From: Gordonia mangrovi
GTDB taxonomy: Bacteria; Actinomycetota; Actinomycetes; Mycobacteriales; Mycobacteriaceae
Direction of reading: 5' to 3'
Length of the DNA: 64,000 nucleotides
NCBI RefSeq assembly: GCF_024734075.1
Contig: NZ_CP102850.1
Location: 3,224,001 to 3,288,000 of the forward strand
Part shown: positions 17,583 to 26,466 of the stretch, one piece after another
How the letters are laid out: every line of letters starts with the position of its first letter
Position numbering within the stretch: position 1 is the stretch's first letter
Translations under genes and position numbers: made by a program
Notes under the pieces: model-generated
The model's input: only the letters and a program-made list of their open reading frames with translations
Databases searched by the model: none
What the model was told of the DNA's origin: nothing

Positions 17583-17874
17583 GGTCGCACCAGCGAGTCC
17601 ACGGACAGGTACGGTCGCGTTCCGACGTCGTTGATACGACGTCGAGCCGATCGCGATCGATGGGACGTGGGTGGGCTTGGTGCGGATGCACGCCCGTCGG
17701 GAACGGTGCTGTGCATCCTTCGGTGCGGGCAAGGTCGAGAACTCCGTGCGCCTCGCGACGTGGGATCGGACGGTGGCGAGCCCCGCGACTTGACCTTCGC
17801 CGTCAGCCGGGTTCGTGTTGTCAACACGGGCAGAGCTCGGTGAGGTGACCAGGTGGGAATTCGATGGAGGACGA
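17583..17874. other. Intergenic spacer, no gene supported
   Basis: The 292-bp gap between the thiolase-like gene and the next SDR shows no convincing reading frame, no strong hairpin and no copy of the cluster motif. The SDR has its own ribosome binding site (TGGAGGACGA) at its end. Read-through from the upstream genes is possible. Confidence 0.5.
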
Positions 17875-18642
17875 ATGAGTGACGCCCTGCAAGGACGCAT
17901 AGCTTTGGTGACCGGGGCGGCCGGTGGCGGGATCGGCCAGGCGTTGGCCACACGGCTTGCCGCAGACGGAGCGACGGTGGTGGTCACCGATTCGCACGCC
18001 AAGCGGGTGGTGGCCGTCGCCGACTCCATCGCGGACACTTATGGCGGGCGCGCAGTGGCGAAGCAGCTCGACGTCGGCGATCGTGATCAGATCGTCGAGG
18101 TCGTCGAGTGGGTGGGCCGCGAGCTCGGTCCGATCTCCATCCTGGTCAACAATGCCGCGTACAACATCATGGGACCGATCTTCGATTACGACCCGGCTGA
18201 TTGGGACCGTGTTCTCGCGGTGAACCTCAGCGGTCCGTGGATGCTGTCGAAGCTCGCGATGACGCAGATGCGAGATGCGAGAACCCCAGGGGTGATCCTC
18301 AACGTCTCGACGTATGCGCCGGACGTCGGTGGCGAAGGGATCGAGGCGCCGTATGCCGTGTCCAAGGGTGGACTCAACACATTGACGCGTGCCTGCGCAC
18401 ACGAGGGAGGCCCCTTCGGCATCCGGGTGAACACCTTGTCGATGGGCATGGTCACCGGCACCAGGTTCATCGACGCACTGCACCCGGATATGAAGGAGGG
18501 GGAGATCAAGAAATCTCCGCTGGGTCGACTCGCCACCGTCGAGGACGTTGTCGACGCCGGTGCGTTCTTGATCTCCGACAGCTCCGGGGCCATCACCGGC
18601 GAGATCGTCAACATCGCCGCCGGCATTCACATGAGGTACTAG
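17875..18642 (+). CDS. SDR family oxidoreductase
   Basis: A 255-residue classical SDR with TGAAGGGIG, NNAAYN, VSTYAPDVGG and YAVSK as the catalytic YxxxK. The serine of the triad probably lies in NVST. The ATG at 17875 (MSDALQGRI) is preferred because GGAGG lies five bases before it. About 40 bp downstream is a thiolase gene, so the pair fits the oxidation and thiolytic cleavage steps of beta-oxidation. VVVTDSHAKR after the second strand suggests NAD. Confidence 0.87.
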   Translation: MSDALQGRIALVTGAAGGGIGQALATRLAADGATVVVTDSHAKRVVAVADSIADTYGGRAVAKQLDVGDRDQIVEVVEWVGRELGPISILVNNAAYNIMGPIFDYDPADWDRVLAVNLSGPWMLSKLAMTQMRDARTPGVILNVSTYAPDVGGEGIEAPYAVSKGGLNTLTRACAHEGGPFGIRVNTLSMGMVTGTRFIDALHPDMKEGEIKKSPLGRLATVEDVVDAGAFLISDSSGAITGEIVNIAAGIHMRY

Positions 18643-18681
18643 GACCGCGAGACTCGCGGCAGCAACATAAGGAGAGTTCTC

Positions 18682-19944
18682 ATGCCCGAAGCAGTCATCG
18701 TCGCGGCCGCGCGAACGCCGATCGGACGCGCGTACAAGGGGGCGATGAAGGACATGCGCCCGGATGATTTGGCCGCGCAAGCCATTCGGGCTGCGCTGGA
18801 CCAGGTTCCCGCCCTGGACCCGCATTCGGTGCGTGATCTGATGCTCGGCTGTGGCGCGCCGGGCGGGGAGCAGGGATTCAACATGGGGCGGGTGGTGGCC
18901 ACCTTGCTCGGTCTCGACGATGTGCCGGGTACGACGATCACCCGTTACTGCGCGTCGAGCGTCCAAACCGCACGGATGGCCATGCACGCCGTGCGAGCCG
19001 GCGAAGGCGACGTGTTCATCGCAGCCGGTGTAGAAGCCATCAGCCGTGGCCGCCTGGGACACTCGGACACGCCGCCGGTGGCCCCGGACGCAGATCCACG
19101 CGATCGCAGCCGCAACCCGTGGACCAATGCGCGTTTCGCGGATGCCCAGGCGCGTACACGATCACGTGCCGAAGCTGAGGTCGCCGACGAGTGGCGCGAC
19201 CCGCGAGAGGCGGGTGAGCTTCCCGATGTCTACATCGCGATGGGGCAGACTGCCGAGAACGTCGCGCAGATCTGTGGGGTATCCAGACAGGAGCAGGACG
19301 AGTTCGCGGCGCGTTCCCAGCAGCTCTATGAACGCGCTGCCCAGACAGGTTTCTGGAAGCGCGAGATCAGCCCGGTCACATTGGCTGACGGTACGGTGAT
19401 CGACGCCGACGAGAGCCCCCGAGCCGGTACCACCGTGGAGAAGCTCGCCGGGCTGGCTCCGGTCTTCCGTCCGAACGGCACCGTCACCGCGGGCAACGCC
19501 TGTCCGCTCAACGACGGTGCGGCCGCCCTGATCATCATGTCGGACGTCAGGGCCGCAGAACTCGGGCTCTCGCCGCTGGCGCGCATCGTGTCGACAGGTG
19601 TATCGGGACTATCTCCGGAGATCATGGGGCTCGGTCCCGTCGAGGCAAGTCGGGATGCGTTGCGCAATGCGGGACTGACGATCGGTGACATCGATCTCGT
19701 CGAGATCAACGAGGCGTTCGCGGCTCAGGTGATCCCCTCGTACAAGCAGCTGGACATCCCGCTTGATCGGCTGAACGTGAACGGAGGCGGCATCGCCGCC
19801 GGACACCCCTTCGGCATGACCGGTGCACGGATCGCGACCACCCTGATCAACTCGATGCGCTGGCATGACAAGCAGTTCGGGCTCGAGACGATGTGTGTGG
19901 GTGGTGGTCAGGGCATGGCCATGATCCTGGAACGACTGCAGTAG
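18682..19944 (+). CDS. Thiolase (acetyl-CoA acetyltransferase family)
   Basis: A 420-residue thiolase with nucleophile C90 in TRYCASSVQTA, AAGHPFGMTGAR for the histidine and TMCVGGGQGMAM for the second cysteine, so all catalytic residues are present. It carries about 30 residues more than the average, in an acidic and arginine-rich loop (PPVAPDADPRDRSRNPW), seen also in FadA5/FadA6-like actinobacterial enzymes. AAGGAGAGTTCTC precedes the ATG. It is the last gene of the plus-strand unit beginning at 15973, before a strong terminator. Confidence 0.93.
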   Translation: MPEAVIVAAARTPIGRAYKGAMKDMRPDDLAAQAIRAALDQVPALDPHSVRDLMLGCGAPGGEQGFNMGRVVATLLGLDDVPGTTITRYCASSVQTARMAMHAVRAGEGDVFIAAGVEAISRGRLGHSDTPPVAPDADPRDRSRNPWTNARFADAQARTRSRAEAEVADEWRDPREAGELPDVYIAMGQTAENVAQICGVSRQEQDEFAARSQQLYERAAQTGFWKREISPVTLADGTVIDADESPRAGTTVEKLAGLAPVFRPNGTVTAGNACPLNDGAAALIIMSDVRAAELGLSPLARIVSTGVSGLSPEIMGLGPVEASRDALRNAGLTIGDIDLVEINEAFAAQVIPSYKQLDIPLDRLNVNGGGIAAGHPFGMTGARIATTLINSMRWHDKQFGLETMCVGGGQGMAMILERLQ

Positions 19945-19963
19945 GCAGCCCGATACTTCAACG

Positions 19964-20001
19964 CAATCGACCCCCGGAGAACGACGTCCGGGGGTCGATT
20001 G
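19964..20001. terminator. Terminator between convergent thiolase and tesB genes
   Basis: CAATCGACCCCCGGA (19964-19978) pairs exactly with TCCGGGGGTCGATTG (19987-20001), a 15-bp stem with an 8-base loop, 20 bp after the thiolase stop. It lies in a convergent gap and can serve both strands. Confidence 0.85.
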
Positions 20002-20051
20002 GTGAGTGACGATGAAATGGGTACTGGTTTCAAGTGCGGCCGGGTGGTCCG

Positions 20052-20903
20052 TCAGCCGGACGTGATCGGCCGGACGAGTCCCTCTTGTGCGACCGATGCC
20101 ACCATGAGTCCGTCCCGCGTGAAGATCGAACCGTGTGCCAACCCAAGGCCGTGGGAGGCCGCCGGCGTGGTCTGGTCGTAGAGAAGCCAGTCGTCTGCAG
20201 GCGTATCACGGTGGAACCACATGGCGTGGTCGAGGGAGGCGATCTGGTGGTCGGTGTGCAGGGTGTCGATCCCATGTGCACCGAGAACCACCGACAGGAA
20301 GCTCAGGTCGCTCAGCGCTGCCAGCACGCAGGCGCGGGCCAGTGCAGTGGGCGTGCCCGGCTCGTCCGTGCGCATCCACACCTGCATATGAGTGTTCGAG
20401 TCGCCGGCCGCGCGGGGCACCCGCCGTAGGTCCACCCACGGCCACTCTTGGTAGATGGCCGGTTCCGACTCGTACATGTCATGGACGCTGCGCAGGCCTT
20501 CCGGGTCTGGCGCGTCCGGCATCGGGATCTGGTGTCCCATCCCGGGTTCATGTGCGTGAAAGGATGTGCTCATCGTCAGGATGGGCTTACCCTGCTGGCT
20601 AGCGGTGACCACGCGTGAGGTGAATGATCGTCCGTCGCGGAGGGTTTCGACATCGTAACGGACCGGCGTGTCGACCCGGCCGGGTCGGAGGAAGTACGCG
20701 TGCAGTGAGTGTGGCGGTCGCTCGTCGGTGACGCCGTGTCCGGCGGCTGCCAGCGCCTGGGCGATGACCTGACCGCCGAACAGCCGTGCGAGATTGCTGT
20801 CCGGGAGAGCGCTCTCGAAGGTTGTTTCGCCATTCTGGGTCACCGAGAGTGCGTCCGCGAGGCTCCTGACCGGGGCGGCCGCGGGGTACTGGTACTCAGA
20901 CAC
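20052..20903 (-). CDS. tesB: Acyl-CoA thioesterase II
   Basis: A 283-residue double hot-dog thioesterase of the TesB type, which hydrolyses acyl-CoA to free acid and CoA. Typical segments are FGGQVIAQALAAAG, HSLHAYFLRPG, LRDGRSFTSRVV, and in the second domain SLDHAMWFHRD with DDWLLYDQTTPAASHGLGLAHG, which holds the catalytic Asp/Thr/Gln region. The start is the GTG at 20903 inside the end of the upstream ACAD gene (8-nt overlap), so the two are translationally coupled. A role in recycling CoA from dead-end thioesters of the pathway is plausible. Confidence 0.93.
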   Translation of the reverse strand: MSEYQYPAAAPVRSLADALSVTQNGETTFESALPDSNLARLFGGQVIAQALAAAGHGVTDERPPHSLHAYFLRPGRVDTPVRYDVETLRDGRSFTSRVVTASQQGKPILTMSTSFHAHEPGMGHQIPMPDAPDPEGLRSVHDMYESEPAIYQEWPWVDLRRVPRAAGDSNTHMQVWMRTDEPGTPTALARACVLAALSDLSFLSVVLGAHGIDTLHTDHQIASLDHAMWFHRDTPADDWLLYDQTTPAASHGLGLAHGSIFTRDGLMVASVAQEGLVRPITSG

Positions 20904-22011
20904 CGAGCTGAGCCGCGATGAGTGCGCGGTGATAGGCGGGCGTGCCGAAAAGACTGTGCGAGCCTCGGGCGCGTTTGAAATACATATGGGCGGTGTGTTC
21001 CCAGGTGAAGCCGATACCGCCGTGCAACTGGATACTCTCGGCGGCGATGTCATAGAACGCGGTCGAACAGTACGACTTGGCGATGGATGCCGCCACAGAG
21101 GAGTCGTCGGAATCGGATTCCAGCGCTGCCGTCGCGAAGTAGGCAGCCGATCGCGACGATTCGAGTTCGACGAGCATGTCGGCGAGCTTGTGCTTGACCG
21201 CCTGGAATGACCCGATCTGCCGGCCGAACTGCTCGCGTGTCTTGGCGTACTCGACGGTGGTCTCGAGCACTTGCGCCGAGCCTCCGACCTGCTCACACGC
21301 CAGCGCGATGGCGGCGACGCGCAGCACCTTCTCCAGAACTTCCCAACCGCTGCCGTCGGTGCCCAGCAACCGTGCCGGAGTGTCGGAGAACTCGAGTCGT
21401 GCTTGGCGCCGGGTCAGATCCAGCGTGGACAGATTGGTGGCGGTGAACCCGGGCGCGCCGGCATCCACGAGGAACAGCGATACCCCCGACTCGGTCCGAG
21501 CGGCGACGATGATCAGGCCGGCATCGGTGCCGTCGAGCACATAAGGTTTGACGCCGGTGAGGTGCCATCCGTCGTCGGTTGCCTTCGCTTGCAGCGTGAT
21601 GCCGTCCTCGGCCCAGTTGCCGCCATCCTCGATGATCGCCACCGTCGCCACCGTGGTCCCCTCGGCGATGCCGGGTAGGTGATCCTTGGCGGCGGTTTCG
21701 TCGTTCGAGTACAACAGCGCGCTGGTGGCAAGTACAGCGGTCGACATGAGCGGTGCGCACAACAGTGCCCGGCCGGCTTCTTCGAGCACGATCGCGAGTT
21801 CACCGAACCCGAAACCCGCGCCGCCGTACTCCTCCGGGATCATCAGTGATTGCACGCCGAGTTGCTCGGCCATCTTCCGCCAGACCGCGGTGTCGTAGCC
21901 TTCACCGAGATCCATCTGGCGACGTACCTGGGATTCATCCGAGTGCGTCGCCATGAACTTCCGGACGACCGAGCGGAGTTCCTCTCGTTCAGGACTGGGG
22001 GTGAGGCTCAT
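20896..22011 (-). CDS. Acyl-CoA dehydrogenase
   Basis: A 371-residue ACAD-family protein. The N-terminal domain contains MIPEEYGGAGFGF, and the C-terminal domain contains REQFGRQIGSFQAVKHKLADM and IQLHGGIGFTWEHTAHMYFKRA. The middle beta domain is divergent: it lacks the usual SEPxAGSD signature. This is typical of the non-catalytic-type or small subunits that make alpha2-beta2 ACADs in actinobacteria. A partner could be one of the other ACADs in the island. AAGGAGTGCACCG precedes the ATG. It diverges from a crotonase across a clear motif copy and is coupled to tesB. Confidence 0.9.
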   Translation of the reverse strand: MSLTPSPEREELRSVVRKFMATHSDESQVRRQMDLGEGYDTAVWRKMAEQLGVQSLMIPEEYGGAGFGFGELAIVLEEAGRALLCAPLMSTAVLATSALLYSNDETAAKDHLPGIAEGTTVATVAIIEDGGNWAEDGITLQAKATDDGWHLTGVKPYVLDGTDAGLIIVAARTESGVSLFLVDAGAPGFTATNLSTLDLTRRQARLEFSDTPARLLGTDGSGWEVLEKVLRVAAIALACEQVGGSAQVLETTVEYAKTREQFGRQIGSFQAVKHKLADMLVELESSRSAAYFATAALESDSDDSSVAASIAKSYCSTAFYDIAAESIQLHGGIGFTWEHTAHMYFKRARGSHSLFGTPAYHRALIAAQLGV

Positions 22012-22052
22012 CGGTGCACTCCTTGTGAATCTCGTCAGGACGGTTGCATAAA

Positions 22053-22078
22053 CAGTACAATAGGTGAACTAATTAAGG
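22053..22078. promoter_or_regulatory. Copy of cluster-wide promoter/operator motif (site f)
   Basis: CAGTACAAT is followed by AGGTGAACTAATTAAGG in the same register as sites d and g. It lies between the divergent ACAD (22011, minus) and crotonase (22111, plus) genes. TACAAT could be the -10 element for the plus-strand crotonase. Confidence 0.65.
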
Positions 22079-22110
22079 CAATTGTTGATCGACCATCGAG
22101 AGGCGGGAAA

Positions 22111-22926
22111 ATGCCCGGAACCGCAACCAGTCCCACGTTCGACACGATCGAGGTGAAGTCCGACGGGTCGATCACCGTCGTCACGCTCAATCGGCCAGAT
22201 GCGATGAATGCGGCAGATGCGGTCATGCATCGCGAGCTCGCCGAGGTGTGGGAAGCAATCGGTGCCGACCCGGCCTGCCGTGCGGTGGTGCTGACCGGCG
22301 CGGGGCGGGCGTTCTCGGCAGGCGGCGACTTCCCGCGGATGGTCGAGACGCAGGTGGACCAGGACGTTCAAGACGAGGTCTTCGCCGAAGCTCGTCGCAC
22401 GGTGCATGCGATGGTCGAACTGCCTCAGCCGATCATCGCGGCGGTGAACGGACCGGCGGTGGGACTGGGTGCAAGCCTTGTGGCCCTGTGTGACATGGCG
22501 GTGGCCGCAGACACGGCATTCCTCGCGGACCCGCATCTGGGAGTCGGATTGGTGCCGGCTGATGGCGCCGCGCTGTTGTGGCCGATGACGATCGGACTGA
22601 TGCGCGCAAAGGAGTACATCTTCACCGGTGCGCGTATCCCCGCAACCACGGCGAAAGAACTGGGCCTCGTCAACTCAGTCGTGCCCGCCGGCGAGGTGCT
22701 CGCGTCCGCGACGGAACTCGCCGAGCGTGTTGCCGCCCTCCCCATCCGGGCGGTGCGCGACACCAAGCGCCTGTTGAATGTCCACACGACGCGGGTGCTG
22801 ACGGGGCTACTCGACCAAGCGCTGGCCTGTGAGCGGGCGAGCGTCAACTCGGTCGAACACGCCGAGTTGACCCGGAAACTGATCGAGCGCGCTGAGCAGC
22901 GTGCCGCCACCACAACGGCACAATGA
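22111..22926 (+). CDS. Enoyl-CoA hydratase/isomerase family protein (crotonase)
   Basis: A 271-residue crotonase. The start is the ATG at 22111 (MPGTATSPTF) after GAGAGGCGGGAAA. The oxyanion segment GRAFSAGGDFPRM is present. At the first catalytic position GAS replaces GGCE (GLGASLVALCD), and at the second HLGVGL lacks glutamate (ADPHLGVGLVPADG). It is thus not a standard hydratase, and an isomerase, dehalogenase-like or hydrolase reaction is possible. It is followed after about 135 bp by a GntR regulator gene on the same strand. Confidence 0.87.
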   Translation: MPGTATSPTFDTIEVKSDGSITVVTLNRPDAMNAADAVMHRELAEVWEAIGADPACRAVVLTGAGRAFSAGGDFPRMVETQVDQDVQDEVFAEARRTVHAMVELPQPIIAAVNGPAVGLGASLVALCDMAVAADTAFLADPHLGVGLVPADGAALLWPMTIGLMRAKEYIFTGARIPATTAKELGLVNSVVPAGEVLASATELAERVAALPIRAVRDTKRLLNVHTTRVLTGLLDQALACERASVNSVEHAELTRKLIERAEQRAATTTAQ

Positions 22927-23062
22927 TTGTGAATCAGGCGATGCATCGAATCCGGCAGATCAATGCAATCATCATGGTCTTGGCTGATCAGCGGTGACGT
23001 CGCAGTCGGATATACTCGGCAACAATCGTAATGCTCGTATGGGAAAGTCGCGGAGGGGTGTC

Positions 23063-23815
23063 ATGGCGGCAACAAATGGTTCGAGTGTCGTGCGCGTGCC
23101 CAAAGCGGGCGAGTTGGTCGCGGGGGAGTTGCGGCGACAGATAGTCACTGGCGAAATCAGCCCGGGCGACCCGTTGCCCAGCGAGACGGTACTCATGGAG
23201 CGCTACGGGGTGTCGCGGCCGACGATGCGCGAGGCGTTTCGCATCCTCGAGTCCGAGGCGATCATCACCGTATTACGGGGTGCCCATGGTGGCGCGCGTG
23301 CGCTCGCGCCGGATGCGTCCATCGCGGCACGCAACCTCGGCTTGCTCCTGCAGTTCCAGGGCGTCCCACTCGCCGATGTGTACCGCACCCGAACCGAGAT
23401 CGAAGTCGCGTCGGTCCAGGCGTTGAGCGGAGTGTCCGCAAAGCGACTGGCGCCGCTCGTGGAACTGGTGGATCAGGCGGGCGAGGCCCTGGATGACCCG
23501 CTCGCGTTCGCTCGGATCGACACCCAAATACATCAGGCGATCGTCGATCTGTCCGGGTTGCGAACCCTCGCAGTTCTCGCCGGCATGTTGCTGAACATCA
23601 TGGATGCCCACAACGATCTGTACATGTCGGTGCATGGGGCAGAAAATGAATGGCAGGCCGATCAGCATGCCTACCGCGCGTACAAGAAGCTCGTGATGCA
23701 CCTGCGTGCAGGCGACGCCACGACAGCTGCCGAGGCGTGGCGCAGGCATCTGAAAAAGGTCGAGCAGCACATGGTCGGCGACTCCGATACGACCCTGGTC
23801 GAACTGCTGTCCTGA
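23063..23815 (+). CDS. GntR/FadR-subfamily transcriptional regulator
   Basis: A 250-residue regulator. The N-terminal winged helix covers about residues 10-75 (LPSETVLMERYGVSRPTMREAFRILESEAI). An all-helical FCD-type ligand domain follows, with histidines in IHQAI and HAYRAYKKLVMHLRAGD that usually bind a metal. The ATG at 23063 follows GGAGGGGTGTC and is preferred over in-frame codons at 22994 and 23039. The only regulator inside the 3.3-34.5 kb island, it is the leading candidate to bind the repeated operator motif. A TATACT box (about 23011) may give it its own promoter. Acyl-CoA or the pathway acid is the likely ligand. Confidence 0.9.
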   Translation: MAATNGSSVVRVPKAGELVAGELRRQIVTGEISPGDPLPSETVLMERYGVSRPTMREAFRILESEAIITVLRGAHGGARALAPDASIAARNLGLLLQFQGVPLADVYRTRTEIEVASVQALSGVSAKRLAPLVELVDQAGEALDDPLAFARIDTQIHQAIVDLSGLRTLAVLAGMLLNIMDAHNDLYMSVHGAENEWQADQHAYRAYKKLVMHLRAGDATTAAEAWRRHLKKVEQHMVGDSDTTLVELLS

Positions 23816-23822
23816 CGACGCG

Positions 23823-23868
23823 GAATCCGGCGCACCTCCTCGAATGTCGAGTTGGGTGCGCCGGATTC
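23823..23868. terminator. Terminator between GntR and CoA-transferase genes
   Basis: GAATCCGGCGCACC (23823-23836) is the exact reverse complement of GGTGCGCCGGATTC (23855-23868), a 14-bp stem with an 18-base loop in a convergent gap. Confidence 0.75.
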
Positions 23869-23901
23869 ATTTGGTGCGCATGTGCGTTGGTGTAGGTCGA
23901 C

Positions 23902-25143
23902 TCAGACCGCCTTATTCGCGATCAGTTTGTCGATCTGCGTGTCGGTCATGCCGAGCTCACCCGCCAGGATCTCCCGGGTGTGCTCACCCAGCATAGGTGG
24001 CGTCCGGTATTCGTTGAGCGGCGTGTCCGACATCATGATCGGATTCCTCAGAAGATCGACGGTGCCCGAGACCGGATGATCCAGCCGCATCCGCATGTCG
24101 CGATGAGCAATCTGTGGATTCGCGAAGACACCGTCCATGTCGTTGACCGGGCTGACCGGGACCTCCTTGGCCTCGAGCGCCACCACCCAGTCGTGTGCCG
24201 GCCGTGCACCGAATGCGTTTCGAAGCGTCTGGAGAACGAGATCACGGTTGGCGATCCGGGCGGACACAGTACCGAACCTCTCGTCCTCCAGAAGGTCGGG
24301 ACGTTCGATGACCTCGGTCACGCCCTGCCACTGCTTGGGTGTACTGGCGACGAGGAAGAACTCCTCACCGTCCGAGCCGGTAAAGGTCTGTGAGGGAATC
24401 CCGCCGAACCCGCCGTTCCCGCGGCGCGGAGCCGCAACACCGGAGACCAGGTAGTTCTGTGCGTAGTGCGACAGCGAGGCGAGCCCGCAGTCGAGCAGCG
24501 AGATGTCGATGTGCTGGCCCGCGCCGTCGCCGTGGTCACGGCTCCACAGCGCTGCGACGATTGCGTTCGACGCGTACAGGCTGGTGAGCACGTCGACCAT
24601 GGACACCCCCATCTTCATCGGTCCGGCACCGGGTTCGCCGTCGGGGATGCCGGAGACACTCATCATCCCGCTCATCGCCTGGAAGATGCCGTCGTACCCG
24701 GGCCGCCGCGCGTAGGGGCCGTCCTGTCCGAAACCGGTGATCGAGCAGTAGACGAGGCGGGGGTTGTTCGCGCGGAGGGATTCGAAATCCAGTCCGTACT
24801 TGGCCAAGACCCCGGTGCGGAAGTTCTCGATGAGGACGTCGGCGTCAGCCGCCAGTCTCCTGATGACGTCGGCGCCTTCCGGCGTCGAGTGGTCGACGGT
24901 GATGGATCGCTTGTTGCGGTTGCAGCTGAGGTAGAACCCGGCTTCGTCGCTCTCTTCGCCGTTCTCATCGGTGAGGAAGGGCGGACCGTAGCTACGGGAA
25001 TCGTCGCCGGTGCTGGGACGCTCGACCTTGATCACGTCGGCCCCGAGGTCGCCGAGCATCTGCGCGGCGAGCGGGGCCGCGAGGATGCGGCTGAGGTCGA
25101 GAACCTTGATTCCACGCAGCGGCGGATGGTTGGTATTGCTCAT
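23902..25143 (-). CDS. Family III CoA-transferase (CaiB/BaiF type)
   Basis: A 413-residue family III CoA-transferase. The N-terminal signature GIKVLDLSRILAAPLAAQMLGDLGADVIKVERP is complete in type, and GQHIDISLLDCGLASL carries the probable catalytic aspartate. The enzyme would load CoA onto the pathway acid from another acyl-CoA without using ATP. Its ATG overlaps the stop of the upstream ACAD by 4 nt (ATGA), so the two are coupled. Several family members are alpha-methylacyl-CoA racemases, and this alternative is not excluded. Confidence 0.9.
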   Translation of the reverse strand: MSNTNHPPLRGIKVLDLSRILAAPLAAQMLGDLGADVIKVERPSTGDDSRSYGPPFLTDENGEESDEAGFYLSCNRNKRSITVDHSTPEGADVIRRLAADADVLIENFRTGVLAKYGLDFESLRANNPRLVYCSITGFGQDGPYARRPGYDGIFQAMSGMMSVSGIPDGEPGAGPMKMGVSMVDVLTSLYASNAIVAALWSRDHGDGAGQHIDISLLDCGLASLSHYAQNYLVSGVAAPRRGNGGFGGIPSQTFTGSDGEEFFLVASTPKQWQGVTEVIERPDLLEDERFGTVSARIANRDLVLQTLRNAFGARPAHDWVVALEAKEVPVSPVNDMDGVFANPQIAHRDMRMRLDHPVSGTVDLLRNPIMMSDTPLNEYRTPPMLGEHTREILAGELGMTDTQIDKLIANKAV

Positions 25144-26366
25144 CGCACTGCCTCCTTGGTGACACGCGGCTCGCGGGGAAGCCCGAGCACGCGCTCGCCG
25201 ATGATGTTCTTCTGAATCTCACTGGTACCCGCGTAGATGGACTCGGCCCTGGCACGAACGAACGCGCGGCGTAGCGTCTCGGCTTCCTCGTCGGGGCCGG
25301 AGCCCCACTCGCTCCCGAGCCATCCATCGGTGTCGAGTATGTCCATCGCCAGTTCGGTGAACTGCTTGTGCCATGTGGACCAGTAGTACTTGCCGATCGA
25401 TGCTTCGGGCCCGAATTCGCCGGCGCGCAGGGCGTTGTCGAGCGTCCGTTGGTTGTTGTAGCCCATGATCTCCAGGCCGATGATCGAATCGACGATACGG
25501 TCACGGATGATCGGGTCACGACCGGCGCCACGCCGCGCGGCAACCCGCCGCAGTGACTCCATCTCGCGCCGAAACGAGAACTGGTAGTTGAGTACCGAGG
25601 TGGCCCGCTCGTGGCCGAGCGTGGTCATCGCCGCCTTCCAGCCCTCGCCGATCGGTGCCAACACGTTGTCGGTGGTGGTGCGTGCATTGTCGAAATAGAC
25701 CTCGTTGAACCCACTGTCGCCCAACATCGTGCGGATCGGTACGACACGTACACCCGGCTGGTCAAGTGGAATCAACATGTAGGACAGACCGGAGTGGCGA
25801 GTCGAACCGGGCTCGGTGCGCACGATCGCGAAGATCCAGTCCGCATGGTGGGCAAACGTCGTCCAGATCTTCTGCCCGTTGATCACCCATTCGTCGCCGT
25901 CGAGCCGTGCACGCGTGCTGATGGCGGCGAGGTCGGAACCGGCACCGGGCTCGGAATAACCCTGACACCACACCACCTCACCCCGCGACATGGGCAGCAA
26001 CAATCGCTGCTTCTGCTCAGGCGTCCCGTAGTGCAGCGCCGTCGGGGCCATCAAGGTCTCGCCGTGGAATGCGGCGCGTGGTGGTGCGCCCGCGTTGGCG
26101 TACTCGAGGGCGAACAGGATTTCCTGCGACATGGTGGCGCCGCGCCCGCCGTATTCGACCGGCCAGGAGAGGCCGAGCCAGTTTCCCTCGCCGAGCTTGC
26201 GCTCCCACGCGCGGCGCAGTTCCCAATTGTCGTCATCGTCAGGGCCGCCTCGATGGCTCTGACCGACGAACTCGCCGGTCAGGTTTTCGGCCAACCAGTT
26301 GCGCAACTCATCGCGGAATTCTCGATCGGCCGCGGTGAGTGGCAATGCGGTGCCGCTGTCGGTCAT
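25140..26366 (-). CDS. Acyl-CoA dehydrogenase
   Basis: A 408-residue ACAD with LGLSWPVEYGGRGATMSQEI, the flavin/substrate signature GYSEPGAGSDLAAIST, GQKIWTTFAHHAD, and C-terminal SIYAGTSEIQKNIIGERVLGLP. An alanine stands where medium-chain enzymes have the catalytic glutamate (YEGT), as in many actinobacterial FadE proteins of cholesterol and related pathways. AGAGGAACAGCC precedes the ATG. The gene starts a minus-strand pair with a CoA-transferase and diverges from a large plus-strand operon across motif site g. Confidence 0.92.
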   Translation of the reverse strand: MTDSGTALPLTAADREFRDELRNWLAENLTGEFVGQSHRGGPDDDDNWELRRAWERKLGEGNWLGLSWPVEYGGRGATMSQEILFALEYANAGAPPRAAFHGETLMAPTALHYGTPEQKQRLLLPMSRGEVVWCQGYSEPGAGSDLAAISTRARLDGDEWVINGQKIWTTFAHHADWIFAIVRTEPGSTRHSGLSYMLIPLDQPGVRVVPIRTMLGDSGFNEVYFDNARTTTDNVLAPIGEGWKAAMTTLGHERATSVLNYQFSFRREMESLRRVAARRGAGRDPIIRDRIVDSIIGLEIMGYNNQRTLDNALRAGEFGPEASIGKYYWSTWHKQFTELAMDILDTDGWLGSEWGSGPDEEAETLRRAFVRARAESIYAGTSEIQKNIIGERVLGLPREPRVTKEAVR

Positions 26367-26415
26367 GGCTGTTCCTCTCTCGGCTGCCGTGAGCCTGTTG
26401 GCATCTCTGGCGATC

Positions 26416-26442
26416 TATAGTACAAATAATTAGCGAATTAAG
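26416..26442 (+). promoter_or_regulatory. Copy of cluster-wide promoter/operator motif (site g)
   Basis: TATAGTACAAA (26416-26426) is followed one base later by AATTAGCGAATTAAG, almost identical to site d at the same spacing. It lies 25 bp before the GTG of the crotonase at 26467 and between divergent operons. Confidence 0.7.
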
Positions 26443-26466
26443 CGATATGCGCGAGGAGGTGAATCC